Program-made: the position numbers and the translations under genes
Assembly: GCF_018223345.1 (NCBI RefSeq)
Contig: NZ_CP073587.1
Coordinates: 2,205,001 to 2,269,000, forward strand
Length of the DNA stretch: 64,000 bases
From: Shewanella yunxiaonensis
GTDB lineage: Bacteria > Pseudomonadota > Gammaproteobacteria > Enterobacterales > Shewanellaceae
Direction: 5' to 3'
The notes under the pieces: model-generated
Databases searched by the model: none
What the model saw: the letters and a program-made list of their open reading frames with translations, nothing else
What the model was told of the DNA's origin: nothing
Shown: positions 26,327 through 37,846 of the stretch, in pieces
Numbering within the stretch: position 1 is the first letter of the stretch
Layout: every line of letters starts with the position of its first letter

Positions 26327-28329
26327 ATCTCTTGGGTGCGGCGCTGCTGATTTGAAGAGACAGATGCCGATGATTTCCGTCCTCGTGTACGCCGGCCAGC
26401 GGTCGGCTTCTTGCCTGGATAACGCCTGCCAGTGTTGGTTTTCGCACGTTGATGGGCAACTTTGATCCCACTAAGTGCGCTTGGTAATGACGCCTGAGCG
26501 GCCGCGACCAATCCCGCTAGCTGTTCAGTCAGTGGTAGCATAAAATCCTGATATCGCATTTCGCGCCGACTCATCGCTTCCAAACTACTTTCCCACTTAG
26601 CCGTCATATCTGGCGTAGTCGCCACTTCTGGCAAACTATGGATCAGCCCGTTGCCCGCAGCTGTTGCCAGGATATTTTTGCCCTGTCGCTGTAAAAAACC
26701 ACGTTTGAATAGCAGTTCAATAATCCCAGCACGAGTAGCTTCGGTGCCTAAACCATCAGTATCCTTCAACACTTTACGGATCTGCGGATCAGTGACAAAT
26801 CGGCTAATTCCCGTCATTGCCGCCAACAATGTCGCATCAGTGAAATGCTTTGGTGGCTGAGTCATTTTCTCCAGCAATTGCCCTTCCAAGCAATGTAAGT
26901 GTTGCCCTGCTTTTAACGGTGGTAACAGACCCGCTTCACTGTCACTGTCTTCATCGGCGTTTACTTCTCGACGAAACAGCTGCCTCCAGCCTAACTGTTG
27001 TTCCTGTTTACTTTTGGCAACAAAGCTCCCACCCGCAATGTCCAGTTTTACTTCGGTTTCCAGATAACGATAATGAGGATAAAACTGCGCCAGATACTGC
27101 CGCGCCACTTGTAGATAAACTTGACGTTCACGCACTGACAAGCTTTCAAGTTTGGCCACTTTTGCAGTCGGAATAATGGCGTGGTGCGCATCAACTTTAC
27201 TATCATCCCAAGCTTTGGACTTTAATTGGGCGTCCGGAGCATCGCACCCATGGAGTAACTCCGCTGCACCATGGTGAATTGCGGTTAACACATTGGCAGC
27301 ATCGTAAAATTGTGCGCTCGGCAGGTGGCGACTATCAGATCTGGGATAGGTCAACAGCTTATGTCGCTCATACAACGACTGCGCCGTATCCAGCACCTCT
27401 TTAGCACTCATCCCAAAGCGCTTATTGCAATCTATCTGCAGTGCCGACAAACTGTAAGGCAACGGCGGAGCCTGCCGTTTGGGCTTTTCATCCACCGCAA
27501 TAACCGTGGCTGGCTGACCATGAATACGGCGGATAACATTCTCCGCTAACCCCTTAGCTAAGACTCGTCCATCGCCATCCATCCACGGCTGGCAGGCCTC
27601 ACTTGGCTGCCAATGTGCGCAAAACCCAGCGCCATCATCACATTGCAGATGCGCCAATACACCATAAAACGGCTTTGGCTCAAACGCAGCAATCTCTTCA
27701 TCGCGACGCACAACTAGTCCCAATAGTGGTGTCTGTACCCGCCCGACCGATAACACCCCTTGATAGCCTACCTTGCGACCTTGAAGCGTATAAGCGCGAG
27801 ACAGATTCATGCCATACAACCAATCTGCACGACTACGAGCCAGCGCCGATGTTGATATTGGGACAAACTCGTGGTTAGCGCGCATCTGCTGCAGCGCCCG
27901 ATTGACCGCCTGCGGGTTGAGATCATTAATCAACAACCGCTTAGCCAGCTGCTGCTTTTCATGACTGGTGCCCAGGTATGACAGCACTTCATCCACCAGC
28001 AACTGTCCTTCCCGATCCGGGTCGCCAGCATGCACCAACGTATCCGCCTGCTTTATCAATTTTTTGAGGATACTTAATTGCGTGCGACTGCCTTTTTTCG
28101 GCAATAATTGCCATTGCTCCGGCACTATCGGCAGATGTTCCAATTTCCAGGATTTATATTGCGGATCGTAGGCTTCTGGCGTTGCCTGCTCCAGCAGATG
28201 ACCAATACACCAGGAAACACAATCCCCATTGGCGGCTTCAATATAGCCATCATGTTTACGTTGCGGTTTGGGTAATGCGTCGGCAATTGCACGTCCCAAA
28301 CTGGGTTTTTCCGCAATATAGAGGATCAT
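26323..28329 (-). CDS. topB: DNA topoisomerase III
   Basis: A 668-residue type IA topoisomerase. The N-terminal Toprim domain has ILYIAEKPSLGRAIA and the acidic AGDPDREGQ; the catalytic Tyr328 sits in LLTYPRSDSRHLP, the same number as in E. coli TopB; LSVGRVQTP and GLGTEATRAG are further conserved parts. The last 45 residues are very basic (GRRYPGKK, TRGRKSS), as expected for a DNA-binding tail. It decatenates single-stranded or hemicatenated DNA. It is monocistronic and overlaps the DUF4250 gene by 4 nt tail to tail. Confidence 0.95.
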   Translation of the reverse strand: MILYIAEKPSLGRAIADALPKPQRKHDGYIEAANGDCVSWCIGHLLEQATPEAYDPQYKSWKLEHLPIVPEQWQLLPKKGSRTQLSILKKLIKQADTLVHAGDPDREGQLLVDEVLSYLGTSHEKQQLAKRLLINDLNPQAVNRALQQMRANHEFVPISTSALARSRADWLYGMNLSRAYTLQGRKVGYQGVLSVGRVQTPLLGLVVRRDEEIAAFEPKPFYGVLAHLQCDDGAGFCAHWQPSEACQPWMDGDGRVLAKGLAENVIRRIHGQPATVIAVDEKPKRQAPPLPYSLSALQIDCNKRFGMSAKEVLDTAQSLYERHKLLTYPRSDSRHLPSAQFYDAANVLTAIHHGAAELLHGCDAPDAQLKSKAWDDSKVDAHHAIIPTAKVAKLESLSVRERQVYLQVARQYLAQFYPHYRYLETEVKLDIAGGSFVAKSKQEQQLGWRQLFRREVNADEDSDSEAGLLPPLKAGQHLHCLEGQLLEKMTQPPKHFTDATLLAAMTGISRFVTDPQIRKVLKDTDGLGTEATRAGIIELLFKRGFLQRQGKNILATAAGNGLIHSLPEVATTPDMTAKWESSLEAMSRREMRYQDFMLPLTEQLAGLVAAAQASLPSALSGIKVAHQRAKTNTGRRYPGKKPTAGRRTRGRKSSASVSSNQQRRTQEI

Positions 28330-28394
28330 TATCGTGTATTTACTGTATATAATTACAGTAAATTTAACCTACTTTTCGTACGACTGCAAAACGG

Positions 28395-28434
28395 TTTTGT
28401 GAGCCTCACAAAAAGCGCCCGCGAATGCGGGCGT
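28395..28434 (-). terminator. Terminator of fadIJ plus adjacent perfect inverted repeat
   Basis: On the minus strand the stem CGCCCGC/GCGGGCG (28416-28433, loop 4 nt) is followed by CTTTTTGTG, an intrinsic terminator for fadIJ. Its T-run is part of a second inverted repeat, TTTTGTGAG and CTCACAAAA (28395-28413) with one base between. That repeat could be a second hairpin or a protein site towards topB. Confidence 0.8.
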
Positions 28435-28455
28435 CAATGATTGGTATATTCTGAT

Positions 28456-30585
28456 CTAATTGAAGAACTTCTGACCTTCAGCCGCCATCGTTTTTAACCG
28501 TTCACAAGGCGCAAACCGTTCACCGAATCGGTACTGGTACTCTTGCAGGATTTCCACCAATTTAGCCGCGCCCATGGTATCGATGTAATGGAATGGTCCG
28601 CCAAGAAACGGTGGGAAACCGATGCCAAAGATAGCACCAATATCACCATCTCTGGCACTGCTGATAATTCCTTCTTCAAGACAACGCACCGCCTCATTGA
28701 GCATCTGCACCACACAGCGCTCGGCCAGGCGGCTGTTCTCCGATGCTACTCCAGGGGTAATCCCCAAGACTTTATAAACCGAGGCATCGACTTGCTTCTT
28801 CTTGGATTTTCGTTTGCCATACACGTAGAAACCTTTGCTGTTTTTACGGCCCTTGCGATCATCGGCCAACAGTTTGGCAAAGGCGGCAGGCGCCCGGAAC
28901 CGCTCGCCTAATTCTTTTTCAAGGATCGGGCCGATTTTAGCACCAACATCAATCCCGACTTCATCCAGTAAGGTCATTGGGCCTACCGGGAAACCGAACT
29001 TGACCAGGGCACTGTCGAGAGTCTCAACGCTCTGCCCTTCCAGTAGCAACTGCGCCGCCTCGTTCATGTACAACGCCAGAATGCGGTTGACATAGAAACC
29101 GGCACCGTCTTTCACCACAATGGGGGTTTTACCCTGTTTGCGCGCAAACGCTACTGTGGTCGCAATGGTTTCTGGCGCAGTCTTGTCATGAGCAATCACC
29201 TCTACCAACGGCATCTTTTCGACGGGCGAAAAGTAATGCAAACCGATCACATTTTCCGGACGGCTGGCAACCGCGGCGATCTGTGCAATCGGCAAGGATG
29301 AGGTATTAGATGCAAATACGGTATTTTCACGACATTCACGTTCTATATCCTGCACCATCTGATGCTTAAGTGTCAGATCTTCAAACACCGCTTCCACCAC
29401 AATATCAGCATCGTGCACACCGTTGTAGACAGTTGTGGTACTCATCAGCGCCATCTGCTTATCGCGCTGAGCTGCGCTTATATAGCGCCGTTTTACGCCG
29501 TTATTCAGTAGCTTATAGGCATAAGACAAGGCATTTGACAGCCCTTTTTCACTGATGTCTTTGACTCGTACTGGCAGCTTGGCTTTGCTGATAGTGACCG
29601 ATGCGATGCCGCCGCCCATCAGCCCGCCACCGAGGACCACTGCTTTCTTCAGTGGGCGCGGCTGGGCACCTGCGGCACCGGTTTCCTTTTTCATCTGCGT
29701 AGTGGCAAAAAAGATTGAACGTAACGCCGCCGATTCCGGAGTCATCACCAGTTCACCGAAATAACGTGACTCTGTCGCCAATCCTGCGGCCATGCCCTCA
29801 TCAGCCCCAATGCGCACACAATCAATGATTTTTGCGGGTGCCGGATAGTTGCCCTGTGTTTTACGTTCAACCTGCTTCAATGCTTGATCAAAGATGATAT
29901 TGCGACCGAAGTGTGAATGTTCCAGCAACAACTCCATGATACCAGGTTGACGTTTGCGACGTTTTTTACCGCTTTTGAGCAGTTCAATGGCGGCGTCCAA
30001 TAAAATGGTTTGCGGCACCATGTCATCAACCAAGCCCAGCTTCAATGCTTGTTTTGGCCGCAGTTGTTTACCGGTCAACATCATATCCAGTGCCTTGGCA
30101 ATACCAATCAACCTTGGCAACCGTTGAGTGCCGCCACTACCCGGTAATAATCCCAGTTGAACTTCGGGCAGACCGAGCACGGTTTTACTATCGTCAGTAC
30201 AGACGCGTTTATCACAAGCCAGCGCCAACTCCAGACCGCCGCCTAGGCATGCACCATGTATCGCGGCGACGACAGGGATCTCCAGTTTTTCCAATTCACC
30301 GAAAATCTTGTGGCCGGCGATCGACAAGTCGCTGGCTTTCTGGCTGGTATCGCAGGCATCCAACATAGCGATATCGGCACCCGCCACAAATGAATCCTTT
30401 TTCCCAGAAATAATCACCAGCCCTTTAATACTGCTGTCGCCACGCACCTGTGCCAATAGATCGGTCATCTCAGGCACAAATTCCGCTTTCAGGGTGTTCA
30501 TGGTTTCGCCAGGCACATCCATGGTTAACAGAGCGATACCATCATCCCGACGAGTTAAGGTGAAAGTTTTTACAGTCGATTCCAT
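28456..30585 (-). CDS. fadJ: Fatty acid oxidation complex, alpha subunit FadJ
   Basis: A 709-residue multifunctional beta-oxidation protein (E. coli FadJ has 714). The N-terminal enoyl-CoA hydratase domain has GACLGGGLELALACDKRV and the catalytic Glu region LPEVQLGLLPGSGGTQRLPR; the 3-hydroxyacyl-CoA dehydrogenase part has the NAD fold VLGGGLMGGGIASV and GLHYFSPVEKMPLVE. It hydrates and oxidises acyl-CoA intermediates and partners with FadI. The start lies 5 nt after the fadI stop. FadJ-type proteins usually serve anaerobic or alternative beta-oxidation. Confidence 0.94.
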   Translation of the reverse strand: MESTVKTFTLTRRDDGIALLTMDVPGETMNTLKAEFVPEMTDLLAQVRGDSSIKGLVIISGKKDSFVAGADIAMLDACDTSQKASDLSIAGHKIFGELEKLEIPVVAAIHGACLGGGLELALACDKRVCTDDSKTVLGLPEVQLGLLPGSGGTQRLPRLIGIAKALDMMLTGKQLRPKQALKLGLVDDMVPQTILLDAAIELLKSGKKRRKRQPGIMELLLEHSHFGRNIIFDQALKQVERKTQGNYPAPAKIIDCVRIGADEGMAAGLATESRYFGELVMTPESAALRSIFFATTQMKKETGAAGAQPRPLKKAVVLGGGLMGGGIASVTISKAKLPVRVKDISEKGLSNALSYAYKLLNNGVKRRYISAAQRDKQMALMSTTTVYNGVHDADIVVEAVFEDLTLKHQMVQDIERECRENTVFASNTSSLPIAQIAAVASRPENVIGLHYFSPVEKMPLVEVIAHDKTAPETIATTVAFARKQGKTPIVVKDGAGFYVNRILALYMNEAAQLLLEGQSVETLDSALVKFGFPVGPMTLLDEVGIDVGAKIGPILEKELGERFRAPAAFAKLLADDRKGRKNSKGFYVYGKRKSKKKQVDASVYKVLGITPGVASENSRLAERCVVQMLNEAVRCLEEGIISSARDGDIGAIFGIGFPPFLGGPFHYIDTMGAAKLVEILQEYQYRFGERFAPCERLKTMAAEGQKFFN

Positions 30586-30590
30586 GGCAT

Positions 30591-31901
30591 TTACTCCACT
30601 TCCAGGATCATGGCAGCACCCAAGCCGCCTGCGGCACAGGCAGTCGTTAACGCTGTACCACCACCGCGACGTTTAAGTTCATTGCAAACCTGAGTGATCA
30701 GGCGCGTACCGGTTGCGGCAAAAGGATGACCATAGGCCAATGAGCCACCGAGCACATTAAATTTGTCCATATCGATTTCACCGATAGCACGGCTCTGCCC
30801 TAATTTTTCTTCGGCAAACTTCTTCGAGGCAAACATCTGAATATTGGCCAGAGTCTGTGCCGCAAACGCTTCGTGCATTTCAATCAAATCCAGATCTTCC
30901 AGCTGCATACCCGCACGAGCTAACGCTAATGGCGTGGCATAAGACGGTCCCATCAACATGTCTTGCCATACATCAATGGCACTAAACGCGTAACTTTTAA
31001 TATAACCGATAGGCTGATAGCCCATGGCTTTTGCTTTACCTTCACTCATCATTAACACCGCAGATGCGCCATCTGTCAGTGGGGTGCTGGTTGCGGCGGT
31101 CACCGTACCATGTTTACGATCGAACACCGGTTTGAGCTTGGCGTATGACGCCAGTGTCGAGTTATCACGAATATTGTTATCACGTTCGATAAAGCTACTG
31201 TACGGCGGGACATGTGCCACCATCACTTCATCTCTCAGTTTGCCCTCAGCCCAGCTTTTACTTGCCAAAGTGTGGGAGCGATGAGCCAGCGCATCCTGAT
31301 CGGCACGACTGATATGGTAGCTTTTGGCCATTTGCTCTGCGGTTTGCCCCATAGACAAGCCAGTGGAATATTCCGCGACAGCTGGCGGTACCGGCAACAA
31401 ATCTTTGGGGCGAATACGACTGAGCACCTGCCATTTTTGTTTGAGGCTGCGCGCCTTTCCTAAATCGACTAATGCAATTGCCAATTTTTTGGAGACCCCA
31501 ATCGGCAGTAATGAGGAAGAATCTGCGCCCCCCGCAATGCCGATGTCGATGTTACCGGTCATGATAGCTTCAGCAACGTTGACCGTACTCTGAAAACTGG
31601 TGGCACAGGCTCGGGTCACACTATAAGCATCAGTGGTTACCTGCATCCCAGTACCGAGCACGATTTCACGGGCAATATTAGGGGCGGCAGGCATCTGCAC
31701 CACTTGACCATAGACCAATTGCTGCACTAACACTGGGTCTAACTCTGTGCGTTGTAGTAACTCTGCAACAACCATTTTGCCAAGATCTACTGCGGGCAAC
31801 CCATGAAAAGCGGTGGCCTGACGGGCAAATGGTGTCCGCAAACCCGCCACAATAGCAATGCGTTCGCCTCGGGCATTGGTTACCTGCTGTCTGTCACTCA
31901 T
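30591..31901 (-). CDS. fadI: 3-ketoacyl-CoA thiolase FadI
   Basis: A 436-residue thiolase, exactly the length of E. coli FadI. The nucleophile Cys99 lies in [10 protein letters not shown], the catalytic His in [16 protein letters not shown], and the second Cys in [14 protein letters not shown] at the C-terminus. It releases acetyl-CoA in the last step of beta-oxidation and forms the complex with FadJ, which is encoded 5 nt downstream. A candidate fatty-acid regulator operator lies 119 nt upstream. Confidence 0.95.
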   Translation of the reverse strand: MSDRQQVTNARGERIAIVAGLRTPFARQATAFHGLPAVDLGKMVVAELLQRTELDPVLVQQLVYGQVVQMPAAPNIAREIVLGTGMQVTTDAYSVTRACATSFQSTVNVAEAIMTGNIDIGIAGGADSSSLLPIGVSKKLAIALVDLGKARSLKQKWQVLSRIRPKDLLPVPPAVAEYSTGLSMGQTAEQMAKSYHISRADQDALAHRSHTLASKSWAEGKLRDEVMVAHVPPYSSFIERDNNIRDNSTLASYAKLKPVFDRKHGTVTAATSTPLTDGASAVLMMSEGKAKAMGYQPIGYIKSYAFSAIDVWQDMLMGPSYATPLALARAGMQLEDLDLIEMHEAFAAQTLANIQMFASKKFAEEKLGQSRAIGEIDMDKFNVLGGSLAYGHPFAATGTRLITQVCNELKRRGGGTALTTACAAGGLGAAMILEVE

Positions 31902-32267
31902 TTGTTATCCTCGTTCTCGTTTGATCCATCACCGGAAACTGAATTTTCAGATCAGACAGCGTTCAACAGGTCTGACCATTAAAATGTGATCCGATTCTAA
32001 CTTCTTCCAGCCAAGTTTTAAACACTTGTTTAGATTATCACACGGATAAATTATCAGCAGCTATTCTACTTTGGGGATATTTAACGATATTGGGTGGTCT
32101 ACAAGCATAGATCGCCTAAGCTATAGACATGACAGCAAGTACAACAATCTAAATAAAAATTAACTGTTAATTCATAGTATTTTGTACTTCAATCGGTCTG
32201 CAATATTCCGCACAATGACAGGAAAACCCTGCAGTTGACACTGCACGAGCTGGAAAAGAGAAGCCCT
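31902..32267. other. Divergent control region fadI / moxR, 366 nt
   Basis: No gene seen. It must contain promoters for both divergent operons. Besides the AAAC-GTTT operator there is an inverted repeat TCAGAC/GTCTGA at 31953-31976 with a 12-nt centre, and TGTTAATTCA at 32165-32174, one mismatch from an ArcA half-site. The last two are weak. Confidence 0.45.
32017..32034 (-). promoter_or_regulatory. Candidate PsrA/FadR-type operator for fadIJ
   Basis: The sequence AAAC-ACTT-GTTT at 32020-32031 fits the PsrA-type pattern AAAC(N2-4)GTTT described for fatty-acid regulators of marine gammaproteobacteria. It lies upstream of fadI in A/T-rich DNA. The match is short, so chance is possible. Confidence 0.45.
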
Positions 32268-33224
32268 ATGCCGTTAAGTCGTTTTCACGCATTAAGAACA
32301 TATCTTGACCATGTGATAGTTGGTCAACCATCGTTAACTGAAAATCTACTGATTGCCATGATTGCCGATGGCCACTTATTGGTCGAGGGTCCTCCAGGGC
32401 TGGCAAAAACCCGCGCGGTGAAAGCGCTGTGTGATGGGATCCAGGGAGATTTTCACCGGATCCAATTTACCCCAGATCTGTTGCCTGCTGACCTTACTGG
32501 CACCGATATCTACCGCGCGCAGACCGGTACCTTTGAATTCGAAGCCGGACCGATTTTCCACAATTTGATCCTGGCGGATGAAATTAACCGCGCTCCGGCC
32601 AAAGTGCAGTCAGCATTGTTGGAAGCGATGGCAGAAGGACAAGTTACGGTCGGCAAGCATTCCTATAAGCTGCCACAGTTGTTTCTGGTGATGGCGACGC
32701 AAAACCCTTTAGAAAACGAAGGCACTTATCCATTACCGGAAGCGCAGTTAGACCGCTTCCTGATGCACCTGAATCTGGATTACCCCAGTGCAGAAACTGA
32801 GCTGGAGATTTTGCGGCTGTCGCGTAATGAAGCCAAAACGCGCACGATGGAAAAAATGACGCCCATTTCACAGGACGATATTTTCAGTGCGCGTGTGCAG
32901 GCACTGGAGATTTATCTGGCCGAGCCACTGGAGCGTTATATCGTTGATCTGGTAATGGCGACCCGGCAGCCAGCACGATACAGCGCAGAGTTAGCCAAAT
33001 GGTTAGAATATGGTGTCAGTCCCCGTGCCACTCAATCCATTGAGCGCTGCGCCCGCGCCCGCGCCTGGTTACACGAACGAGACTTTGTCTCGCCAGAAGA
33101 CATTCAGGCCGTGCTGCCAAATGTGCTGCGTCATCGGTTACTGCTGAGTTATCAGGCGCAAGCAGAAGGCATCAGCCGGGATGAAGTGATCAACCATATT
33201 CTCAGTCAGGTAGCTGTGCCCTAA
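32268..33224 (+). CDS. MoxR family AAA+ ATPase
   Basis: A 318-residue AAA+ ATPase of the MoxR group. Walker A is EGPPGLAKT (about 40-48), Walker B is LILADEINRAPAKVQ, sensor 1 lies in VMATQNPLENEGTYPLPEAQLDRF, and the C-terminal helical lid has YGVSPRATQS. MoxR proteins act as chaperone-like partners of von Willebrand A proteins, which are encoded downstream. I used the ATG at 32268 with GAGAAG 7 nt upstream; a TTG 11 codons earlier is possible. Its stop overlaps the next start as TAATG. Confidence 0.92.
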   Translation: MPLSRFHALRTYLDHVIVGQPSLTENLLIAMIADGHLLVEGPPGLAKTRAVKALCDGIQGDFHRIQFTPDLLPADLTGTDIYRAQTGTFEFEAGPIFHNLILADEINRAPAKVQSALLEAMAEGQVTVGKHSYKLPQLFLVMATQNPLENEGTYPLPEAQLDRFLMHLNLDYPSAETELEILRLSRNEAKTRTMEKMTPISQDDIFSARVQALEIYLAEPLERYIVDLVMATRQPARYSAELAKWLEYGVSPRATQSIERCARARAWLHERDFVSPEDIQAVLPNVLRHRLLLSYQAQAEGISRDEVINHILSQVAVP

Positions 33225-34165
33225 TGATGCAAACGCCACCGAACACTTTGCCGCTCTTCGCTGATGGCGTGCATCTGAGCGAGGCGGAACTGTTAGCCTG
33301 CCGCAATCTCGCCAGAGCAATACCGGATCGCAGAGTTCGCGCACGAGCCGCTATGGCAGGCAATCGCAGCAGTCTGATAAAGGGCCGGGGGATGGAGTTT
33401 GCGGAAGTTCGTCACTACCAGCACGGTGATGATGTCCGCACTATCGACTGGCGAGTGACGGCAAGAACCGGCAAAGCGCACACTAAACTATTTGTTGAGG
33501 AGCGTGAACGGCCGGTACTGCTGTTGGTTGACCTGAAACACAGTCTCTATTTTGGTTCGACTTTGCTGTTACAGTCAGTACAGGTGGCTCATTTAGCCGC
33601 AACGCTGGGATGGAATGCCATTCAGCAGGGCGACCGCCTCGGGGCGCTGATTGTCGGCGATAATAAGCGTCGGGAGTTAAAACCCCGTACCCGTGAACAT
33701 GGAATTCTGGCGTTAATTTCTGCGATGACAGAAGTACATAAACACCAACTGGAACACCTTGAAACACCCGTGTCGGCGAGTCAGGGATTGATGGCGCAGA
33801 GCTGTCGACAGTTGGTGCGGCTGACCAAACCCGGTTCACAGGTATGGTTGATCACCGATGGCAATGGTTTTGATGATGACTGTCGTCAATCACTGTCAGC
33901 GCTGACCCGTCATAACGAAGTCGCCGCATTTGTGGTGACGGATCCTTTGCGTAACGGCACACTGCAATTACCGAAACGGTTTTCACTGCCGGTACGGGAT
34001 CAGGGAAAGTCGCTGGTACTGGACCGCCACAGTTATGATGCCTGGTTAGAACGGCAACGACACAGCCTGTGGCACTTTGAACAGATGATGCAATCTCTGA
34101 GTATCCCGGTGCGATTGATAGATGCCGGGCAAAATCTCAATCAACAAATGAATTTGTTAAGATGA
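33224..34165 (+). CDS. DUF58 domain-containing protein
   Basis: A 313-residue protein with the DUF58 core RHYQHGDDVRTIDWRVTARTG followed by KLFVEERERPVLLLVDL, the start of a vWA-like fold. DUF58 proteins regularly accompany MoxR ATPases and Bat proteins; their biochemical role is not settled. No strong membrane segment is seen. Translation is coupled on both sides (TAATG with moxR, ATGA with the next gene). Confidence 0.9.
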   Translation: MMQTPPNTLPLFADGVHLSEAELLACRNLARAIPDRRVRARAAMAGNRSSLIKGRGMEFAEVRHYQHGDDVRTIDWRVTARTGKAHTKLFVEERERPVLLLVDLKHSLYFGSTLLLQSVQVAHLAATLGWNAIQQGDRLGALIVGDNKRRELKPRTREHGILALISAMTEVHKHQLEHLETPVSASQGLMAQSCRQLVRLTKPGSQVWLITDGNGFDDDCRQSLSALTRHNEVAAFVVTDPLRNGTLQLPKRFSLPVRDQGKSLVLDRHSYDAWLERQRHSLWHFEQMMQSLSIPVRLIDAGQNLNQQMNLLR

Positions 34166-34680
34166 CGCCAACGTCCACTACTGCCAATCCGGCACTCAAT
34201 GCCCTGAAAGATATCCGGCTGCCAGCTGAGGTTGGCTTTTGGCCACCCGCACCGGGAATTTGGGCACTGCTGATACTGTCACTGATGTTAATCATCGCGC
34301 TGATCGTATGGCTTTACCTGCGCCACAAACGCCACCTGCGCCAACAGGCGCCGGCCAAAGCTGCGTTACAACTGCTTTCGCAGTTAGATGCCAATGATCC
34401 CCAACTGATGCTGCAACTGAGCAGCTTACTTAAGCGCTGTGCGATCAGTTATGGCGGCAGAGAACAGGTGGCCAGCCTAACAGGTGAAGACTGGTATCAA
34501 TACCTAGACCAAGCGCTGCCAATTAAAATGCACGGAAAATTCAGCCGCCTTTTGAAAAGTCGTTATCAACCTCATAGCGACACTGACACTACCCGCGAGC
34601 TGCTGACGCTTTGTCAGCAATGGTTACAATGCGCGCCGAGTTATTATCGCAAAGCTAGCAAGGGGGCAAAATCATGTTAA
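34162..34680 (+). CDS. DUF4381 domain-containing protein
   Basis: A 172-residue protein with one membrane segment (about 31-51, GIWALLILSLMLIIALIVWLYL by pattern) after the motif DIRLPAEVGFWPPAPG that marks DUF4381. The cytoplasmic part is helical and includes LLSQLDANDP and LKRCAISYGGREQVASLTGEDWYQYLD. It overlaps the genes on both sides by a few bases and belongs to the MoxR/Bat operon. The role is unknown beyond this context. Confidence 0.88.
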   Translation: MTPTSTTANPALNALKDIRLPAEVGFWPPAPGIWALLILSLMLIIALIVWLYLRHKRHLRQQAPAKAALQLLSQLDANDPQLMLQLSSLLKRCAISYGGREQVASLTGEDWYQYLDQALPIKMHGKFSRLLKSRYQPHSDTDTTRELLTLCQQWLQCAPSYYRKASKGAKSC

Positions 34681-35656
34681 CTCTTGCCTGGCCCTGGCTG
34701 CTGATACTGTTGCCACTGCCACTTATTATCCGGTTTCAACCTTTGACTACTGCTGGTGGTCAATTACAGATGCCGGGTATCCAGCAATATGATGTCACCG
34801 AAGCCAGTAATAAAACCAAACGCCACTGGGTACTATGGTTGTTATGGTTGCTGCTAATCTTGGCCTTAGCCAGACCTCAATGGTTAGGAGATCCTATAGA
34901 GCTCCCGACACAAGGGCGCGATTTGATGGTAGCCGTGGACCTTTCTGGCAGTATGCAGATTGAAGATATGGTGCTCAATGGTAAAACCGTCGACCGCTTC
35001 AGTGTTATCCAAAAAGTGGTCAGTGACTTTATCGACCGCCGTGCTGGCGATCGTATCGGTCTCATTCTGTTTGCGGATGCGGCGTATTTGCAAGCGCCGC
35101 TGACATTGGACCGACGCTCTGTAGCCCAATATTTGAAAGAAGCACAAATCGGCCTGGTAGGAAAACAGACTGCCATCGGTGATGCTATCGCCCTGGCGGT
35201 GAAGCGGTTTAGCCAACTGGATAAGAGTAACCGAGTATTGGTATTGCTAACGGATGGCTCCAACAATGCTGGCAGCATTGATCCAGATGAAGCCGCCGCA
35301 ATCGCGGCCAAGAGTGGCGTCACCATCTATACCATCGGGGTCGGAGCTGATGTTATGGAACAACGCACGTTGTTTGGCGTGCAACGCGTTAATCCGTCTG
35401 CCGACCTTGATGAAGATCAACTGAAACGGATTGCCGACGTGACTCATGGTAAGTATTTCCGCGCGCGCAATCCCAAAGAGCTGGAGCAAATCTACCACGA
35501 TATTGATCAGTTGCAGCCTGTCAGTCGGAACCCGCAGACCTACCGTCCCCAATCGGAACTATTTTATTGGCCATTAGGACTGGCAGTACTGTTCAGTCTG
35601 TTATTCAGCATTAGTAGCGTTCTGTCCTCACGTTCAGTCGTATCCGGGAGGTCATC

Positions 35657-35660
<4 letters not shown>
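34674..35660 (+). CDS. BatA-type vWA membrane protein
   Basis: A 328-residue membrane protein. Two N-terminal hydrophobic segments (about 4-20 and 52-68) precede a von Willebrand A domain with a complete metal site, DLSGS at 89-93, and LTDGSNNAG; a last membrane segment is near 300-318. It corresponds to BatA of the Bacteroides aerotolerance (Bat) operon in domain layout. The domain probably faces the periplasm and mediates metal-dependent protein contacts. It overlaps the DUF4381 and BatB-type genes. Confidence 0.9.

Positions 35661-37839
<2,179 letters not shown>

Positions 37840-37846
<7 letters not shown>

Noticed and set aside
28395-28413. CRP site made by TGTGA and TCACA.
   Set aside because: The half-sites are 3 nt apart instead of 6, and the repeat is part of the fadIJ terminator.
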